Source: DASYHS01 sp035998295 (lineage in GTDB: Bacteria > Pseudomonadota > Alphaproteobacteria > Azospirillales > Azospirillaceae). Taken from it: a DNA stretch of 64,000 nt. The stretch lies in the NCBI RefSeq assembly GCF_035998295.1, contig NZ_DASYHS010000083.1:62001-126000 (forward strand), written 5' to 3'. Position 1 is the first letter of the stretch; each line of letters opens with the position of its first letter. Shown in pieces: positions 1 to 8,512 of this stretch. The notes beneath the pieces were generated by a model. That model was given only the letters and a program-made list of their open reading frames with translations, did no database searches and had not been told where the DNA came from. The position numbers and the translations under genes were made by a program.

Positions 1-681
1 CCGGGGGAACTGCCCGTCGTCGCGGTTGAGCACGGCGGTGCCCTTCGCCGACATCGTCGCGAGCACGGCCGCGCCGGCATTGGCGGCGGCCTCGGCCGAA
101 GCGAAGAGCCCGGGGCGCGGCGGGTCGGCGTTCAGGACGACGGCGAGGTCGGGCTGGAGCAGCCTGCCCGCGCGCTGCGGGTCGGCGGGATCGGCCTCGA
201 ACACGGCGAAGCCTGCCGCGGCGGGAAGCCGGGCCAGGTCCGCGAACGGGCCGCCGCGCCCGTCGCCGGCATGGGTGCGGGCGAACGGGGCGAGGCAGGC
301 CGCCAGCGCGTCCTTGGCGCCGGTGCGGCCCAGCGCGCCGGCCACCACCGCGATCCGGGCTCCCGTGCGCAGGCGGGCGACGCGGCCCAGATCCTCGACC
401 GCGGCCGCCACGTCCTCGACCAGGAGCAGCGGCGTGCCCGGCGGCACGCCGGCGGGCCGGCGCGGGACGATGGCCGCCGCGGCCCCCGCCGCCAGCGCCC
501 TGGTCATGTCGGCGGCGTTGCGCGCGTCGTTCGGGTCGAGCGGGGCGAACAGGTCGCCGGGCCGCACGGACGAGGGGTCCGTCGCGAGGCCGGTCGCGTT
601 CCAGTCGGGGCCGAGCGCGCGCCCGTTGGTCGCGGCCGCGGCGTCGTCGCAGGACCAGAGGATCGCGGGCGCGCCGGTCAT
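1..681 (-). CDS. murF: MurF-like Mur ligase, degenerate, partial (runs off the left edge)
   Basis: The frame starts with ATG at 681 and overlaps the murE stop by 4 bp (ATGA). The 227 visible residues follow the MurF layout: an N-terminal domain with VRPGDLF near 39-45, then a nucleotide-binding domain ending in GTAVLNRDD. MurF joins D-Ala-D-Ala to UDP-MurNAc-tripeptide in the cytoplasm. Usual catalytic positions are altered. The P-loop reads GALGRTGAK at 115-123, so the Walker lysine is arginine. The NNHxGVPL block is replaced by GDGRGGPFADL, the ExGMNxxGE block by EADPADPQRA, and the lysine-bearing AxAKAEI block by NAGAAVLAT. The place and overlap in the operon support a Mur ligase. Whether it is active cannot be judged from this fragment. 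Confidence 0.75.
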   Translation of the reverse strand, partial: MTGAPAILWSCDDAAAATNGRALGPDWNATGLATDPSSVRPGDLFAPLDPNDARNAADMTRALAAGAAAAIVPRRPAGVPPGTPLLLVEDVAAAVEDLGRVARLRTGARIAVVAGALGRTGAKDALAACLAPFARTHAGDGRGGPFADLARLPAAAGFAVFEADPADPQRAGRLLQPDLAVVLNADPPRPGLFASAEAAANAGAAVLATMSAKGTAVLNRDDGQFPR

Positions 682-2150
682 GACGCCGTCTCCCGGACCG
701 CGCGGCGGACTTCGTCGGCGTCGTCGAAGGGGCGGGTCTCGGCCCCGACGATCTGCCCCTGCTCGTGGCCCTTGCCGGCGACGACCAGCACGTCGCCCGG
801 GCCGAGATCCCGGACCGCGGCGTCGATCGCCTCGGCGCGGTCCCCGATCTCCGTCGCGCCGGGGGCGCCGGCCAGCACCTCGCGGCGGATCGCCGCCGGC
901 TCCTCGGAGCGGGGGTTGTCGTCGGTGACGTAGACGCGGTCGGCGAGGCGGGCCGCGATGGAGGCCATGACCGGACGCTTGCCCCGGTCGCGATCGCCGC
1001 CGCATCCGAACACCACGGCCAGCCGGCCTTCGGTATGGGGTCGCAGGGCGTTCAGGATCGTCTCCAGGGCATCCGGTGTATGGGCGTAGTCGACGTATAC
1101 GGCGGCTCCCGCCGGGTGGCGCGCGACCAGCTCCAGCCGGCCCTTGACCCCCGTCAGGTGTTCCAGCGCCGCCACCGCGGCGCCGGCCTCCGCCCCGCCG
1201 CCGATCGCCAGCCCGAGCGCGCAGAGCGCGTTCCAGGCCTGGAACCTGCCGGCCAGCGGGAGCTGGACGCGGTGGTCGCGGCCGAGCACGCGCAGGTCGA
1301 GCCGCTGCCCGTGGGGCAGCGCCTCGGCCGCCCGAACGGTCAGTTCGGGGCCCGCGAAGCCGTAGCGGAGCACGCGATGGCCGCGTGCCGCGCACAGCTC
1401 CTCGAGCGACGCGGTCTCGGGGACGTCGGCATTGAGAACGGCGGTGCCGCCCGGCGCCATCACGCGCCCGAACAGCATCGCCTTGGCGGCAAGATAGGCC
1501 GGCATGGTGCCGTGGTAGTCGAGATGATCGCGTGACAAATTGGTAAAGCCGGCGGCAATCAGTCGAACCCCGTCGAGCCGGCGCTGGTCGAGGCCGTGGC
1601 TCGACGCCTCCATCGCGACGTGGTCGATCCCGGCTGCCGCGAGTTCCGCCAGGGTCGCGTGCAGCGACGCCGGGTCGGGGGTGGTCAGCGAGCCGCGGGG
1701 CTCGAAGCCCGGCGCGGTGACGCCGAGCGTGCCCAGGCTCGCCGCCGGGTGGCCGAGGCGCTCCCAGATCTGCCGGACGAACTGGACCGTGGAGGTCTTG
1801 CCGTTGGTGCCGGTCACCGCGACCGCCGTGCCGGGCTGGCGGCCGTGGAAGGCCGCGGCCATCAGCGCGAAGCGCCGACGCGGGTCGGGGTCGGTCAGGA
1901 AGGCGACGTCCCGCGCCTCGGGCGGCGGCACCGTTCCCTCGGGCGCCAGGACCGCGACCGCGCCGGACGCGACCGCCTGGGCGATGAACCGGCGGCCGTC
2001 CGCCTTCGCGCCGGGCAGCGCCGCGAACAGATAGCCCGGCCGCACCAGGCGCGAATCGCTGGTCAGGCCCGCGATCTCGGGATCGCGGGCCTGCGCGCCA
2101 TCTTCTCCTGTCGTGGCGGGCCGGTCGGCCGGCAGGTCAGTAAGACGCAA
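678..2150 (-). CDS. murE: UDP-N-acetylmuramoyl-tripeptide synthetase MurE
   Basis: MurE adds the third residue (meso-diaminopimelate in Gram-negatives) to UDP-MurNAc-L-Ala-D-Glu using ATP. The 490-residue length is typical. The P-loop TGTNGKTST is intact, as are TTPDP, the SSHGLDQ segment, the YLAAKAMLF block with the usual carbamylated lysine, and DNPRSEEP near the C-terminus. DNPR is the known signature for diaminopimelate selection. The start used is TTG at 2150, inside the end of ftsI (14 bp overlap), which suggests coupled translation. The stop overlaps the next gene by 4 bp. Confidence 0.95.
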   Translation of the reverse strand: MRLTDLPADRPATTGEDGAQARDPEIAGLTSDSRLVRPGYLFAALPGAKADGRRFIAQAVASGAVAVLAPEGTVPPPEARDVAFLTDPDPRRRFALMAAAFHGRQPGTAVAVTGTNGKTSTVQFVRQIWERLGHPAASLGTLGVTAPGFEPRGSLTTPDPASLHATLAELAAAGIDHVAMEASSHGLDQRRLDGVRLIAAGFTNLSRDHLDYHGTMPAYLAAKAMLFGRVMAPGGTAVLNADVPETASLEELCAARGHRVLRYGFAGPELTVRAAEALPHGQRLDLRVLGRDHRVQLPLAGRFQAWNALCALGLAIGGGAEAGAAVAALEHLTGVKGRLELVARHPAGAAVYVDYAHTPDALETILNALRPHTEGRLAVVFGCGGDRDRGKRPVMASIAARLADRVYVTDDNPRSEEPAAIRREVLAGAPGATEIGDRAEAIDAAVRDLGPGDVLVVAGKGHEQGQIVGAETRPFDDADEVRRAVRETAS

Positions 2151-3897
2151 GGGTGCTGCCCCCGGTGGTGCCGCCCCCGGTCGCGGGAGCGGGAGCGGCG
2201 AACAGGTCTACGGCCTGGCGGATGTCGGGCCGGTTCTCGTCGACCGGCTCCACGCCCAGCATCGGGCCGAGCTGGGCGATGATCCGGCCGCCCGCGGGGG
2301 CCGCGACCCAGCCGCCCGTCGCGAAGCCGTGCGTGCGTGCCGTGCCCTTGGGCTCGTCGATCATGACCAGGACCAGGTATTTCGGGTCGTGGATCGGGAA
2401 CGCGCCGAGGAAGGAGGAGATGCGGGATTTCCGGTTGTAGCCCCGGCCGGTGATCTTCTCGGCGGTGCCGGTCTTGCCGCCGACGACGTAGCCCGGCGCC
2501 GCGGCGGCGGTGGCGGAGCCCTCGGTGACGACCAGGCGGAGCATGCGGCGCATCATCGCCGAGGTCTGCGGCGAGACGACGCGCTCTCCGAGGACCGGCT
2601 CGCCGGGATCGCGGCGCAGCAGCGTCGGCTGGCGCATGACGCCGCCGTTGATGATCGCCCCCGCCGCGGCGACGAGCTGGAGCGGGCTCACCGACAGGCC
2701 GTGGCCGAAGGAGATCGTCATCGTGTTGATCTCGCGCCACGGGTTCGGGACCATCGGCATGCCGACTTCGGGGATCTCGATGCTCGGCCGGCTCAGCAGC
2801 CCGAGCTTGGCCATCAGCGCCCTCTGCGCCTCCGTCCCAACCTCGAGCGCCATGCGCACCGAGCCGATGTTGGAGGAGTAGATGAAGATCTCGGGCACCG
2901 TCAGCCAGCGGTTCTTGCCCCGGAAGTCGCCGATCGTGTGGCGGCCGACTCTGATCGGGTGCGTCGCGTCGAAGGAGCTCGACAGCCCGATCTTCCCGGA
3001 CTCGAACGCCAGCGCCGAATTGAAGATCTTGAAGGTGGAGCCCATCTCGTACACGCCGAGCGAGGTCCGGTTGAACCGCGTGTTCTCGTCGAGGTTCATC
3101 GGCGCGTTCGGGTCGAAGTCCGGCAGCGAGACCTGCGCCAGCAGCTCGCCGGTCTCCAGGTCCATCACCATGCCGGCGCCGCCGATGCCGCTGAACTCGT
3201 CGATCGCCGCCTGGAGCTCGCGGCGCACCAGGTGCTGGACGCGCGCGTCGATGCTGAGCGCCAGCGGCTCGGGCGTGCCGCGCAGCGCCTGGTCGAAGCT
3301 CTGCTCGATGCCCATCAGGCCGTCGTTGTCGACGCCGGTGAAGCCGACCGTGTGGGAGGCGAGGGGGCCGAGCGGATAGATCCGCCGCTCCTCCCGCTGG
3401 AAGGCGACGCCGGGGATGCCGAGGCGGTTGACGGCGTACTGCTCGCGCGGGGTGAGCTTGCGCTTGATCCAGACGAAGCGCTTGTCGCTGGCGAGCTGGC
3501 GCACGAGGGCGTCGTAGTCGAGGTCGGGCAGCGCCGCAGTCAGCTTGTCCGCCGCCTCGACCGGGTCGATCACGAGGAGCGGGTCCGCGTACAGGGACGC
3601 CGACGCGAGGGAGGTCGCCAGCACCGCCCCGTTGCGGTCGACGATGTCCGCGCGGCCGGTCTGGAGCAGGCCGGCGGGCTGGGCCTGCGCGATGTCCGGC
3701 TCGGCGCCCTGGCGCAGCACCGTGGCGTCGACCAGCCCCACGCCGACCGCGACGAAGGCGAAGGCGAACATGGCCGCGGTGACGACCAGGCGCGAGCGTC
3801 CCTGCTCCAGCGCCGCCGCCGCCTTGCGCGGGTTGCGCCGGCCGGGTGCCGGGGCGTCGATCGGAGAGGGCTGGGCGTGCAGGCGTAGGGCCGTCAT
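2137..3897 (-). CDS. ftsI: Peptidoglycan D,D-transpeptidase FtsI (PBP3)
   Basis: This is the septal class B penicillin-binding protein, which cross-links peptidoglycan at the division site. In the 586-residue product there is a short basic N-terminus, one membrane segment near 37-57, a dimerisation domain, then a transpeptidase domain. The three active-site motifs are present: STFK at 287-290 (catalytic serine), SSN at 341-343 and KTG at 475-477. The start at 3897 is chosen because ATG overlaps the ftsL stop by 4 bp. A longer frame extends upstream to 4266 but would lie within ftsL. Confidence 0.95.
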   Translation of the reverse strand: MTALRLHAQPSPIDAPAPGRRNPRKAAAALEQGRSRLVVTAAMFAFAFVAVGVGLVDATVLRQGAEPDIAQAQPAGLLQTGRADIVDRNGAVLATSLASASLYADPLLVIDPVEAADKLTAALPDLDYDALVRQLASDKRFVWIKRKLTPREQYAVNRLGIPGVAFQREERRIYPLGPLASHTVGFTGVDNDGLMGIEQSFDQALRGTPEPLALSIDARVQHLVRRELQAAIDEFSGIGGAGMVMDLETGELLAQVSLPDFDPNAPMNLDENTRFNRTSLGVYEMGSTFKIFNSALAFESGKIGLSSSFDATHPIRVGRHTIGDFRGKNRWLTVPEIFIYSSNIGSVRMALEVGTEAQRALMAKLGLLSRPSIEIPEVGMPMVPNPWREINTMTISFGHGLSVSPLQLVAAAGAIINGGVMRQPTLLRRDPGEPVLGERVVSPQTSAMMRRMLRLVVTEGSATAAAAPGYVVGGKTGTAEKITGRGYNRKSRISSFLGAFPIHDPKYLVLVMIDEPKGTARTHGFATGGWVAAPAGGRIIAQLGPMLGVEPVDENRPDIRQAVDLFAAPAPATGGGTTGGSTLASY

Positions 3898-4427
3898 TGC
3901 TGGCGTCCGAACGAGGTGAGCAGGATGCCGCCGGGGGGCAGCGCCACGACCTGGCTGGACGGCAGCGCGACCGGCGTGCCGGCAGTCGGCTCCGCCGACC
4001 GCATGTCGATGTTCGGTTCCGCCGACCGCATGTCGATATCCGGCTCGGCCGAGGCGAGGCGGCTCTCGCCCGCCTCCGGCAGCGCCGGCGCCGGCTTGCG
4101 CCCCGGAACCGGGGCGGCCGAGACGAGGGCCGGGCCCTCCGCCTCGGGGGCGCGGAACGGGATCTGCTCGACCGAGGCGATGATCTGGGCCGGGCCCGAC
4201 GGGCCCAGCGGCGTGTAGTCGCGGGCGAGGCGCTCGATCCGGATCGGGTCGTTGAGGAAGCTCCACTCCGCCTTCAGGACCTGGATCGCCTCCTGCTCGC
4301 GGATGATCTCGCGGTTGAGCGCCGCGAGCCGGAGGTCGAGCTCCTGGACCCGGTAGCTGGTGTGGAACAGGACGACGCTCGCGACGGCCGCGAGCACGAG
4401 CCAGATGATGGTGGTCTTGCCGATCAT
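3894..4427 (-). CDS. ftsL: Cell division protein FtsL
   Basis: This 177-residue protein has a short cytoplasmic start, one membrane helix near 5-25 and a heptad-rich coiled coil near 26-65 ending in RLARDYTPLGP. That is the architecture of FtsL, which joins FtsB and FtsQ in the divisome. It sits between rsmH and ftsI and overlaps both by 4 bp. The C-terminal extension of about 100 residues is rich in proline and alanine and holds two copies of a nine-residue unit, SAEP(D/N)IDMR, encoded by a 27-bp tandem duplication. The extension is longer than in typical FtsL proteins. Confidence 0.85.
   Translation of the reverse strand: MIGKTTIIWLVLAAVASVVLFHTSYRVQELDLRLAALNREIIREQEAIQVLKAEWSFLNDPIRIERLARDYTPLGPSGPAQIIASVEQIPFRAPEAEGPALVSAAPVPGRKPAPALPEAGESRLASAEPDIDMRSAEPNIDMRSAEPTAGTPVALPSSQVVALPPGGILLTSFGRQQ
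3987..4049. repeat. 27-bp tandem duplication inside ftsL
   Basis: Two near-identical 27-bp units (3987-4013 and 4014-4040) and a third partial unit encode the repeated SAEP(D/N)IDMR peptide in the periplasmic tail of FtsL. The reading frame is kept. Confidence 0.8.
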
Positions 4428-5395
4428 GCCGCTTCCTCGAAGGGGGCAGCCCCGGTGCGTTCGGCCGAGCGCAGGCGAGCGGAACGGGCGCGCGGGTTGG
4501 CCGCCAGCTCGGCGGCCCCGGGTGTCAGGGGTTTGCGGGTCAGGGTGGAGAAGCTGGGCTCCGGGCCGGCCGCCGCGGCCGGCAGGTGGCGCGACGGCGC
4601 CGCGGCGCGGCCGCTGCGCAGTCTCAGGAAGTCCTTCACCACCCGGTCCTCGAGCGAATGGAACGAGACGACCGCGAGCCGCCCGCCCGGCCGCAGCAGC
4701 CTTTCGGCCGCGCGCAGGCCGCGCTCCAGCTCGCCCAGCTCGTCGTTGACGCGGATGCGCAGCGCCTGGAAGGTCCGGGTCGCGGGGTCGATGCCGTCCT
4801 TGCTCTTCGGGACGACCCGCCGGACGATCGCGGCCAGCTCCGTCGTGCTCTCGATCCGCTTCTCGGTTCGCGCCTCGACGATGACGCGCGCGATGCGGCG
4901 CGCGTACCGCTCCTCGCCGAGGCTCCAGACCAGATGCGACAGCTCCTGCTCGGGCAGGGAGTTGACGAGGTCGGCCGCGGTCGGGCCCTCGCGCCCCATG
5001 CGCATGTCGAGCGGCCCTTCCGCGCGGAAGGAGAAGCCCCTGGAGGCGTCGTCGATCTGCGGCGACGACACGCCGACGTCGAGGGCGACGCCGTCGACCG
5101 CCTCGACCCCGTGCCCGTAGAGCAGGCGGTCCATCTCGCCGAAGCGGCCCTCGACCACCGTGAGGCGGCCTTCGTAGCGTCCGGACAGGGCCTGGCCGGC
5201 GGCGACCGCCTCGGGATCGCGGTCGATGCCCCAGACCCGGCAGTCGGCCGCGTCGAGCACGGCGGCGCTGTAGCCGCCGCGCCCGAAGGTGCCGTCGACG
5301 TAGACGCCGCCGTCGCGCGGCGCCAGCGCCGACAGGACTTCCTGGAGTAGGACCGGCCTGTGCCTGAGGGGATCGTGCCTGAGGGGATCGGTCAT
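4424..5395 (-). CDS. rsmH: 16S rRNA (cytosine-1402-N4)-methyltransferase RsmH (MraW)
   Basis: RsmH methylates N4 of C1402 in 16S rRNA using S-adenosylmethionine. The 323-residue protein has HRPVLLQEVL at the start, the SAM-binding YVDGTFGRGGYS segment, DRDPEA, and the family motifs LDVGVSSPQID, GFSFRAEGPLDMRM and VSFHSLEDRVVKDF. It is the second gene of the division operon and overlaps ftsL by 4 bp. The N-terminus carries DPLRHDPLRH, produced by an exact 15-bp tandem duplication next to the start codon. Confidence 0.95.
   Translation of the reverse strand: MTDPLRHDPLRHRPVLLQEVLSALAPRDGGVYVDGTFGRGGYSAAVLDAADCRVWGIDRDPEAVAAGQALSGRYEGRLTVVEGRFGEMDRLLYGHGVEAVDGVALDVGVSSPQIDDASRGFSFRAEGPLDMRMGREGPTAADLVNSLPEQELSHLVWSLGEERYARRIARVIVEARTEKRIESTTELAAIVRRVVPKSKDGIDPATRTFQALRIRVNDELGELERGLRAAERLLRPGGRLAVVSFHSLEDRVVKDFLRLRSGRAAAPSRHLPAAAAGPEPSFSTLTRKPLTPGAAELAANPRARSARLRSAERTGAAPFEEAA
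5361..5390. repeat. Exact 15-bp tandem duplication at the rsmH start
   Basis: The unit TGCCTGAGGGGATCG occurs twice in a row (5361-5375 and 5376-5390) and encodes a five-residue duplication directly after the first codons of rsmH. It is probably a slippage product; the frame is kept. Confidence 0.9.
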
Positions 5396-5405
5396 GCCCG
5401 CCTCC

Positions 5406-5897
5406 TCACGACTGCAGCGCGCGGCGCCGGGCGGCGCTGCTGATGGAGCTGAGGGAGACGCCGTGGACGCGGCTCTTCTCGCGGGCCTCGGCCATGCGGG
5501 CGTTGAAGGCGCCGGGCTCCCAGAGCTGGAAGGTCTTCGACTTGCCGACGAAGGCGATCTGGTCGTCGATCCCGGCGAACTCGCGCAGGTCGTCGGGCAG
5601 GATCATGCGGCCTTCCGGATCGATCGGGAGTGCCACGGACGCGCTGAAGATCGTCAGCTCGAGGTGCTCGCGCTCCTCGTCGCTCAGATCCATCAGTTCC
5701 AGGTCCGCGGCGAGATCTTCCATGTGCTTGGCGCTACACGCTTCGAGTGCAGGGAGTGTGACCGAACGGAATACGACGAGCCCGCTCGCGGCACCTGCGG
5801 GAGACTGCTCGGCAAGCACCTGACGGAACTGGGCAGGCACCGACACGCGACCTTTCCTGTCGACCTTGTTCACGTATGTGGACAGGAATACCGCCAT
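5406..5897 (-). CDS. mraZ: Transcriptional regulator MraZ
   Basis: MraZ is the conserved DNA-binding autoregulator of the division and cell-wall operon. The 163-residue protein has two AbrB/SpoVT-like halves, each with its DxKGR-type signature: VDRKGRVSVPAQFR near 12-25 and IDPEGRMILPDDLR in the second half. It is the first gene of the operon, 10 bp upstream of rsmH. Its likely operator is the TGGGN array about 105-140 bp upstream. Confidence 0.93.
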   Translation of the reverse strand: MAVFLSTYVNKVDRKGRVSVPAQFRQVLAEQSPAGAASGLVVFRSVTLPALEACSAKHMEDLAADLELMDLSDEEREHLELTIFSASVALPIDPEGRMILPDDLREFAGIDDQIAFVGKSKTFQLWEPGAFNARMAEAREKSRVHGVSLSSISSAARRRALQS

Positions 5898-6440
5898 CGG
5901 CCCCCGAGCCCGTCGGCGTCGGACACTGGCGTCCGCTCTTGCCGCTCTTCACCAAATCGCCCCACCTTCCGGCTACCCACTTCGGGCGGATACCTTCGTG
6001 TTGGGTGCCTATGGGATATCATGGGATTTCATGGGGCGTCAATGCCGATGCCAGTAAAAATCCTTGGAAAACAAGAAATTTCAGGCCTAGGACGCCTATC
6101 CGCTTCGACCGAGTCGGCCGATACGTAGAGTTCGCGGAAATTCCAGGCGATTACTTCTTGTTCAACTCATTTCTGAGGAACGTTCTATTTTTGTTCATAT
6201 TAGGCGACACATGGGATGGGGCGCCGGTGCCTCAGGCGCATGGGAAAATATGGAAAAATTCGGTGCCGGAACGATCGATAGGGGTATATGGCGTCTTGCG
6301 CCGTACCCGGTTTGACGACCGGCCCATGAGCGGCCGTCCCATGCCGTCCCATGCGCGCGGAGGGGTGCCGCGGGGTGGAGCGGGGCTGCTCGTGGGGGTT
6401 GATGAAGATGCGGCGGCTCTGGGCCGCCGGCCCGGCCGGT
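5898..6440. other. Intergenic region between mraZ and rnpB
   Basis: These 543 bp hold no convincing gene. The centre (about 6050-6300) is clearly more AT-rich than the surroundings, as expected for a promoter region. It contains a four-box TGGGN array at 6002-6036, coding-strand TGGG boxes near 5950-5979, and further TGGGN boxes at 6212-6220, 6241-6245 and 6323-6351. Confidence 0.6.
6002..6036 (+). promoter_or_regulatory. Four-box MraZ-type operator (TGGGN with 10-bp period)
   Basis: TGGGN occurs at 6002, 6012, 6022 and 6032, each pair separated by exactly 5 bp. Direct TGGGN repeats with 5-bp spacers are the established MraZ binding site. The E. coli site is described with three repeats; here there are four. 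The TGGG reads on the strand opposite to mraZ. Looser TGGG/TGGT boxes on the mraZ coding strand lie closer to the gene (5950-5979). Confidence 0.7.
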
Positions 6441-6857
<417 letters not shown>

Positions 6858-6863
6858 CCGCCA

Positions 6864-6892
6864 TACCTATGCGGGGATGCCCGGGAATGCAA
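6864..6892 (-). promoter_or_regulatory. Promoter of rnpB
   Basis: On the minus strand, TTGCAT (6892-6887) is followed after 17 bp by TAGGTA (6869-6864). A start 7 bp downstream falls at the first base of the P1 helix of RNase P RNA. Confidence 0.6.
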
Positions 6893-6922
6893 TCGGTTTT
6901 GCCGGGAAATCCGCGATTCCGC

Positions 6923-7606
6923 TCACCGTCCCACGCGCTCCAGCAGCGCGCGCAGCGTGCCGGCCTGGGCGGCGTCCCAGTCCCGCCCCAGGGAGGTCGG
7001 CGCGAAATGCCGCTGGAACGCCGTCAGCGCGGCGCGGACGCCGCCGGGACCATCCGTTTCGTATCCGTAACGCCCCAGCATTCCGGCGCAATCCGAGTCG
7101 TCTTCGCGCGACTCCGGCGCGTCCGCCCAGATGCCGACGCCGATGCGCGCCAGCCCCTGCCAGTCGAACAGCTCGCCCGGGTCCTCCTTGCGCGAGGGCG
7201 CGACGTCGGAATGGCCGAGCACGCGCTCGGGCGCGATCCCATGCCGTCCCATGACGGCCCGGGCCAGGTCGGCGAGCGCGTCCATCTGGGCGGGCGGGAA
7301 CGGCCGGTAGCCCCATTCGTGGCCGGGGTTCACCAGCTCGATGCCGACCGAGCGGCCGTTGACCTCGCGCTCGCCCTGCCAGGAACCGACCCCGGCGTGC
7401 CAGGCGCGGCGTTCCTCCGGGACGAGGCGCCACACCGTGCCGTCCTCGCCGACCACGTAGTGGGCCGACACCTGGGCCGCGGGGTCGGTGAGGCGCGCCA
7501 GCGCCTCCTCGCAGCTCCGCATCCCCGTGTAGTGGAGGATCAGCAGGTCCACCGTCGCGCCGGGCGCGCGGGGGCCGTGGTTGGGCGAGGGCAGCTCGAT
7601 CGGCAT
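6923..7606 (-). CDS. N-acetylmuramoyl-L-alanine amidase (Amidase_2, AmpD/AmiD-like)
   Basis: This protein cleaves the MurNAc-L-Ala bond in peptidoglycan or its fragments. The 227 residues contain the Amidase_2 zinc fold: LLILHYTGM with the first metal histidine, HAGVGSW, VGIELVNPG, and VLGHSDVAPSRKEDPG with the last histidine and the catalytic lysine region. The C-terminal 60 residues (GRYGYETDGPGGVRAALTAFQRHF) resemble a peptidoglycan-binding helical domain as in AmiD. No signal peptide is evident, so a cytoplasmic recycling role (AmpD-like) is possible. The assignment between AmpD and AmiD is open. Confidence 0.88.
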   Translation of the reverse strand: MPIELPSPNHGPRAPGATVDLLILHYTGMRSCEEALARLTDPAAQVSAHYVVGEDGTVWRLVPEERRAWHAGVGSWQGEREVNGRSVGIELVNPGHEWGYRPFPPAQMDALADLARAVMGRHGIAPERVLGHSDVAPSRKEDPGELFDWQGLARIGVGIWADAPESREDDSDCAGMLGRYGYETDGPGGVRAALTAFQRHFAPTSLGRDWDAAQAGTLRALLERVGR

Positions 7607-7633
7607 TCCGGTCCGTTCCCCTGCGGTTTCGGC

Positions 7634-8512
7634 TCAGGTGACGTTGCCGGCGCTCGGCGCCGCCGCGCGCGGCCGGCGGATCACGACGACCGCCACGCCG
7701 GTCAGCGTCACCAGCCCGCCCGCGAGCAGCGCCGGCGTCAGCGGCTCGCCCAGGAACAGGACGGCGGAGGCGACGCCGAACACCGGCACGGTCAGGGTCC
7801 AGGGCATGGTCTGGTTGACGTCGTAGCGCCGCAGCAGCGGATACCACACCCCGTAGGACACGATCGTGACCATGACGACCATGTACAGGATGCACGCCCA
7901 GCCGATCCAGCTCGCCTGGGTGAGCTGCGCCCACTGGTTCTCCTCGGCCAGCATCGACACCGTGAGGAGCTGGGGTGCCGCGAACAGCGCCATCCAGCCG
8001 TTCAGCGCGAACCCGTCCACCTCGCCCATGCCCTTGACGTGGATGTTGGCGAGCGCGAAGGCGAAGGCGGCGCCGACGACGAGCCAGAGATGGCCGAGGC
8101 TCGCCAGCACGCGCGGCTCGCCGGCGATCACGACGATGCCGCCGAAGGCGACCGCCATGCCGAGCGCGCGCCGCCAGCCGAGCCGGTCCTTGAAGAAGAA
8201 CGCCGCGAGCAGCGAGGAGAACGGCACCGAGAGCTGGCCCGCGATCGACGTCGTCGCGGCGTCGAGCCCCTGAAGACCCGTGAACATCAGCGGGAAGTGG
8301 ATCGTGCCGAGCAGGAAGGAGAAGATCACGATGCCCTTCATCTTTTCCCGTGGGACGCGGACGAAGGGAACGATCAGCAGTGCCACCAGCGTGAAGCGCA
8401 GGAACATCACGAAGATCGGCGAGAACTCCGTCAGCGCCACCTTGGCGACCACGAAGTTGCAGCCCCAGATGGCCATGACGACGAGGATGGCCGCGATGTC
8501 GAGCGGCTTCAC
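7634..8512 (-). CDS. EamA/DMT-family transporter
   Basis: This 292-residue inner-membrane protein has about ten hydrophobic segments in two EamA repeats, beginning with AAILVVMAIWGCNFVVAKVA. The family exports amino acids and other metabolites; the substrate is not predictable here. The start is GTG at 8512, overlapping the stop of the ABC-F gene by 4 bp (GTGA), so the two are probably co-translated. The longer open frame upstream is an out-of-frame reading of the ABC-F gene. Confidence 0.88.
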   Translation of the reverse strand: MKPLDIAAILVVMAIWGCNFVVAKVALTEFSPIFVMFLRFTLVALLIVPFVRVPREKMKGIVIFSFLLGTIHFPLMFTGLQGLDAATTSIAGQLSVPFSSLLAAFFFKDRLGWRRALGMAVAFGGIVVIAGEPRVLASLGHLWLVVGAAFAFALANIHVKGMGEVDGFALNGWMALFAAPQLLTVSMLAEENQWAQLTQASWIGWACILYMVVMVTIVSYGVWYPLLRRYDVNQTMPWTLTVPVFGVASAVLFLGEPLTPALLAGGLVTLTGVAVVVIRRPRAAAPSAGNVT

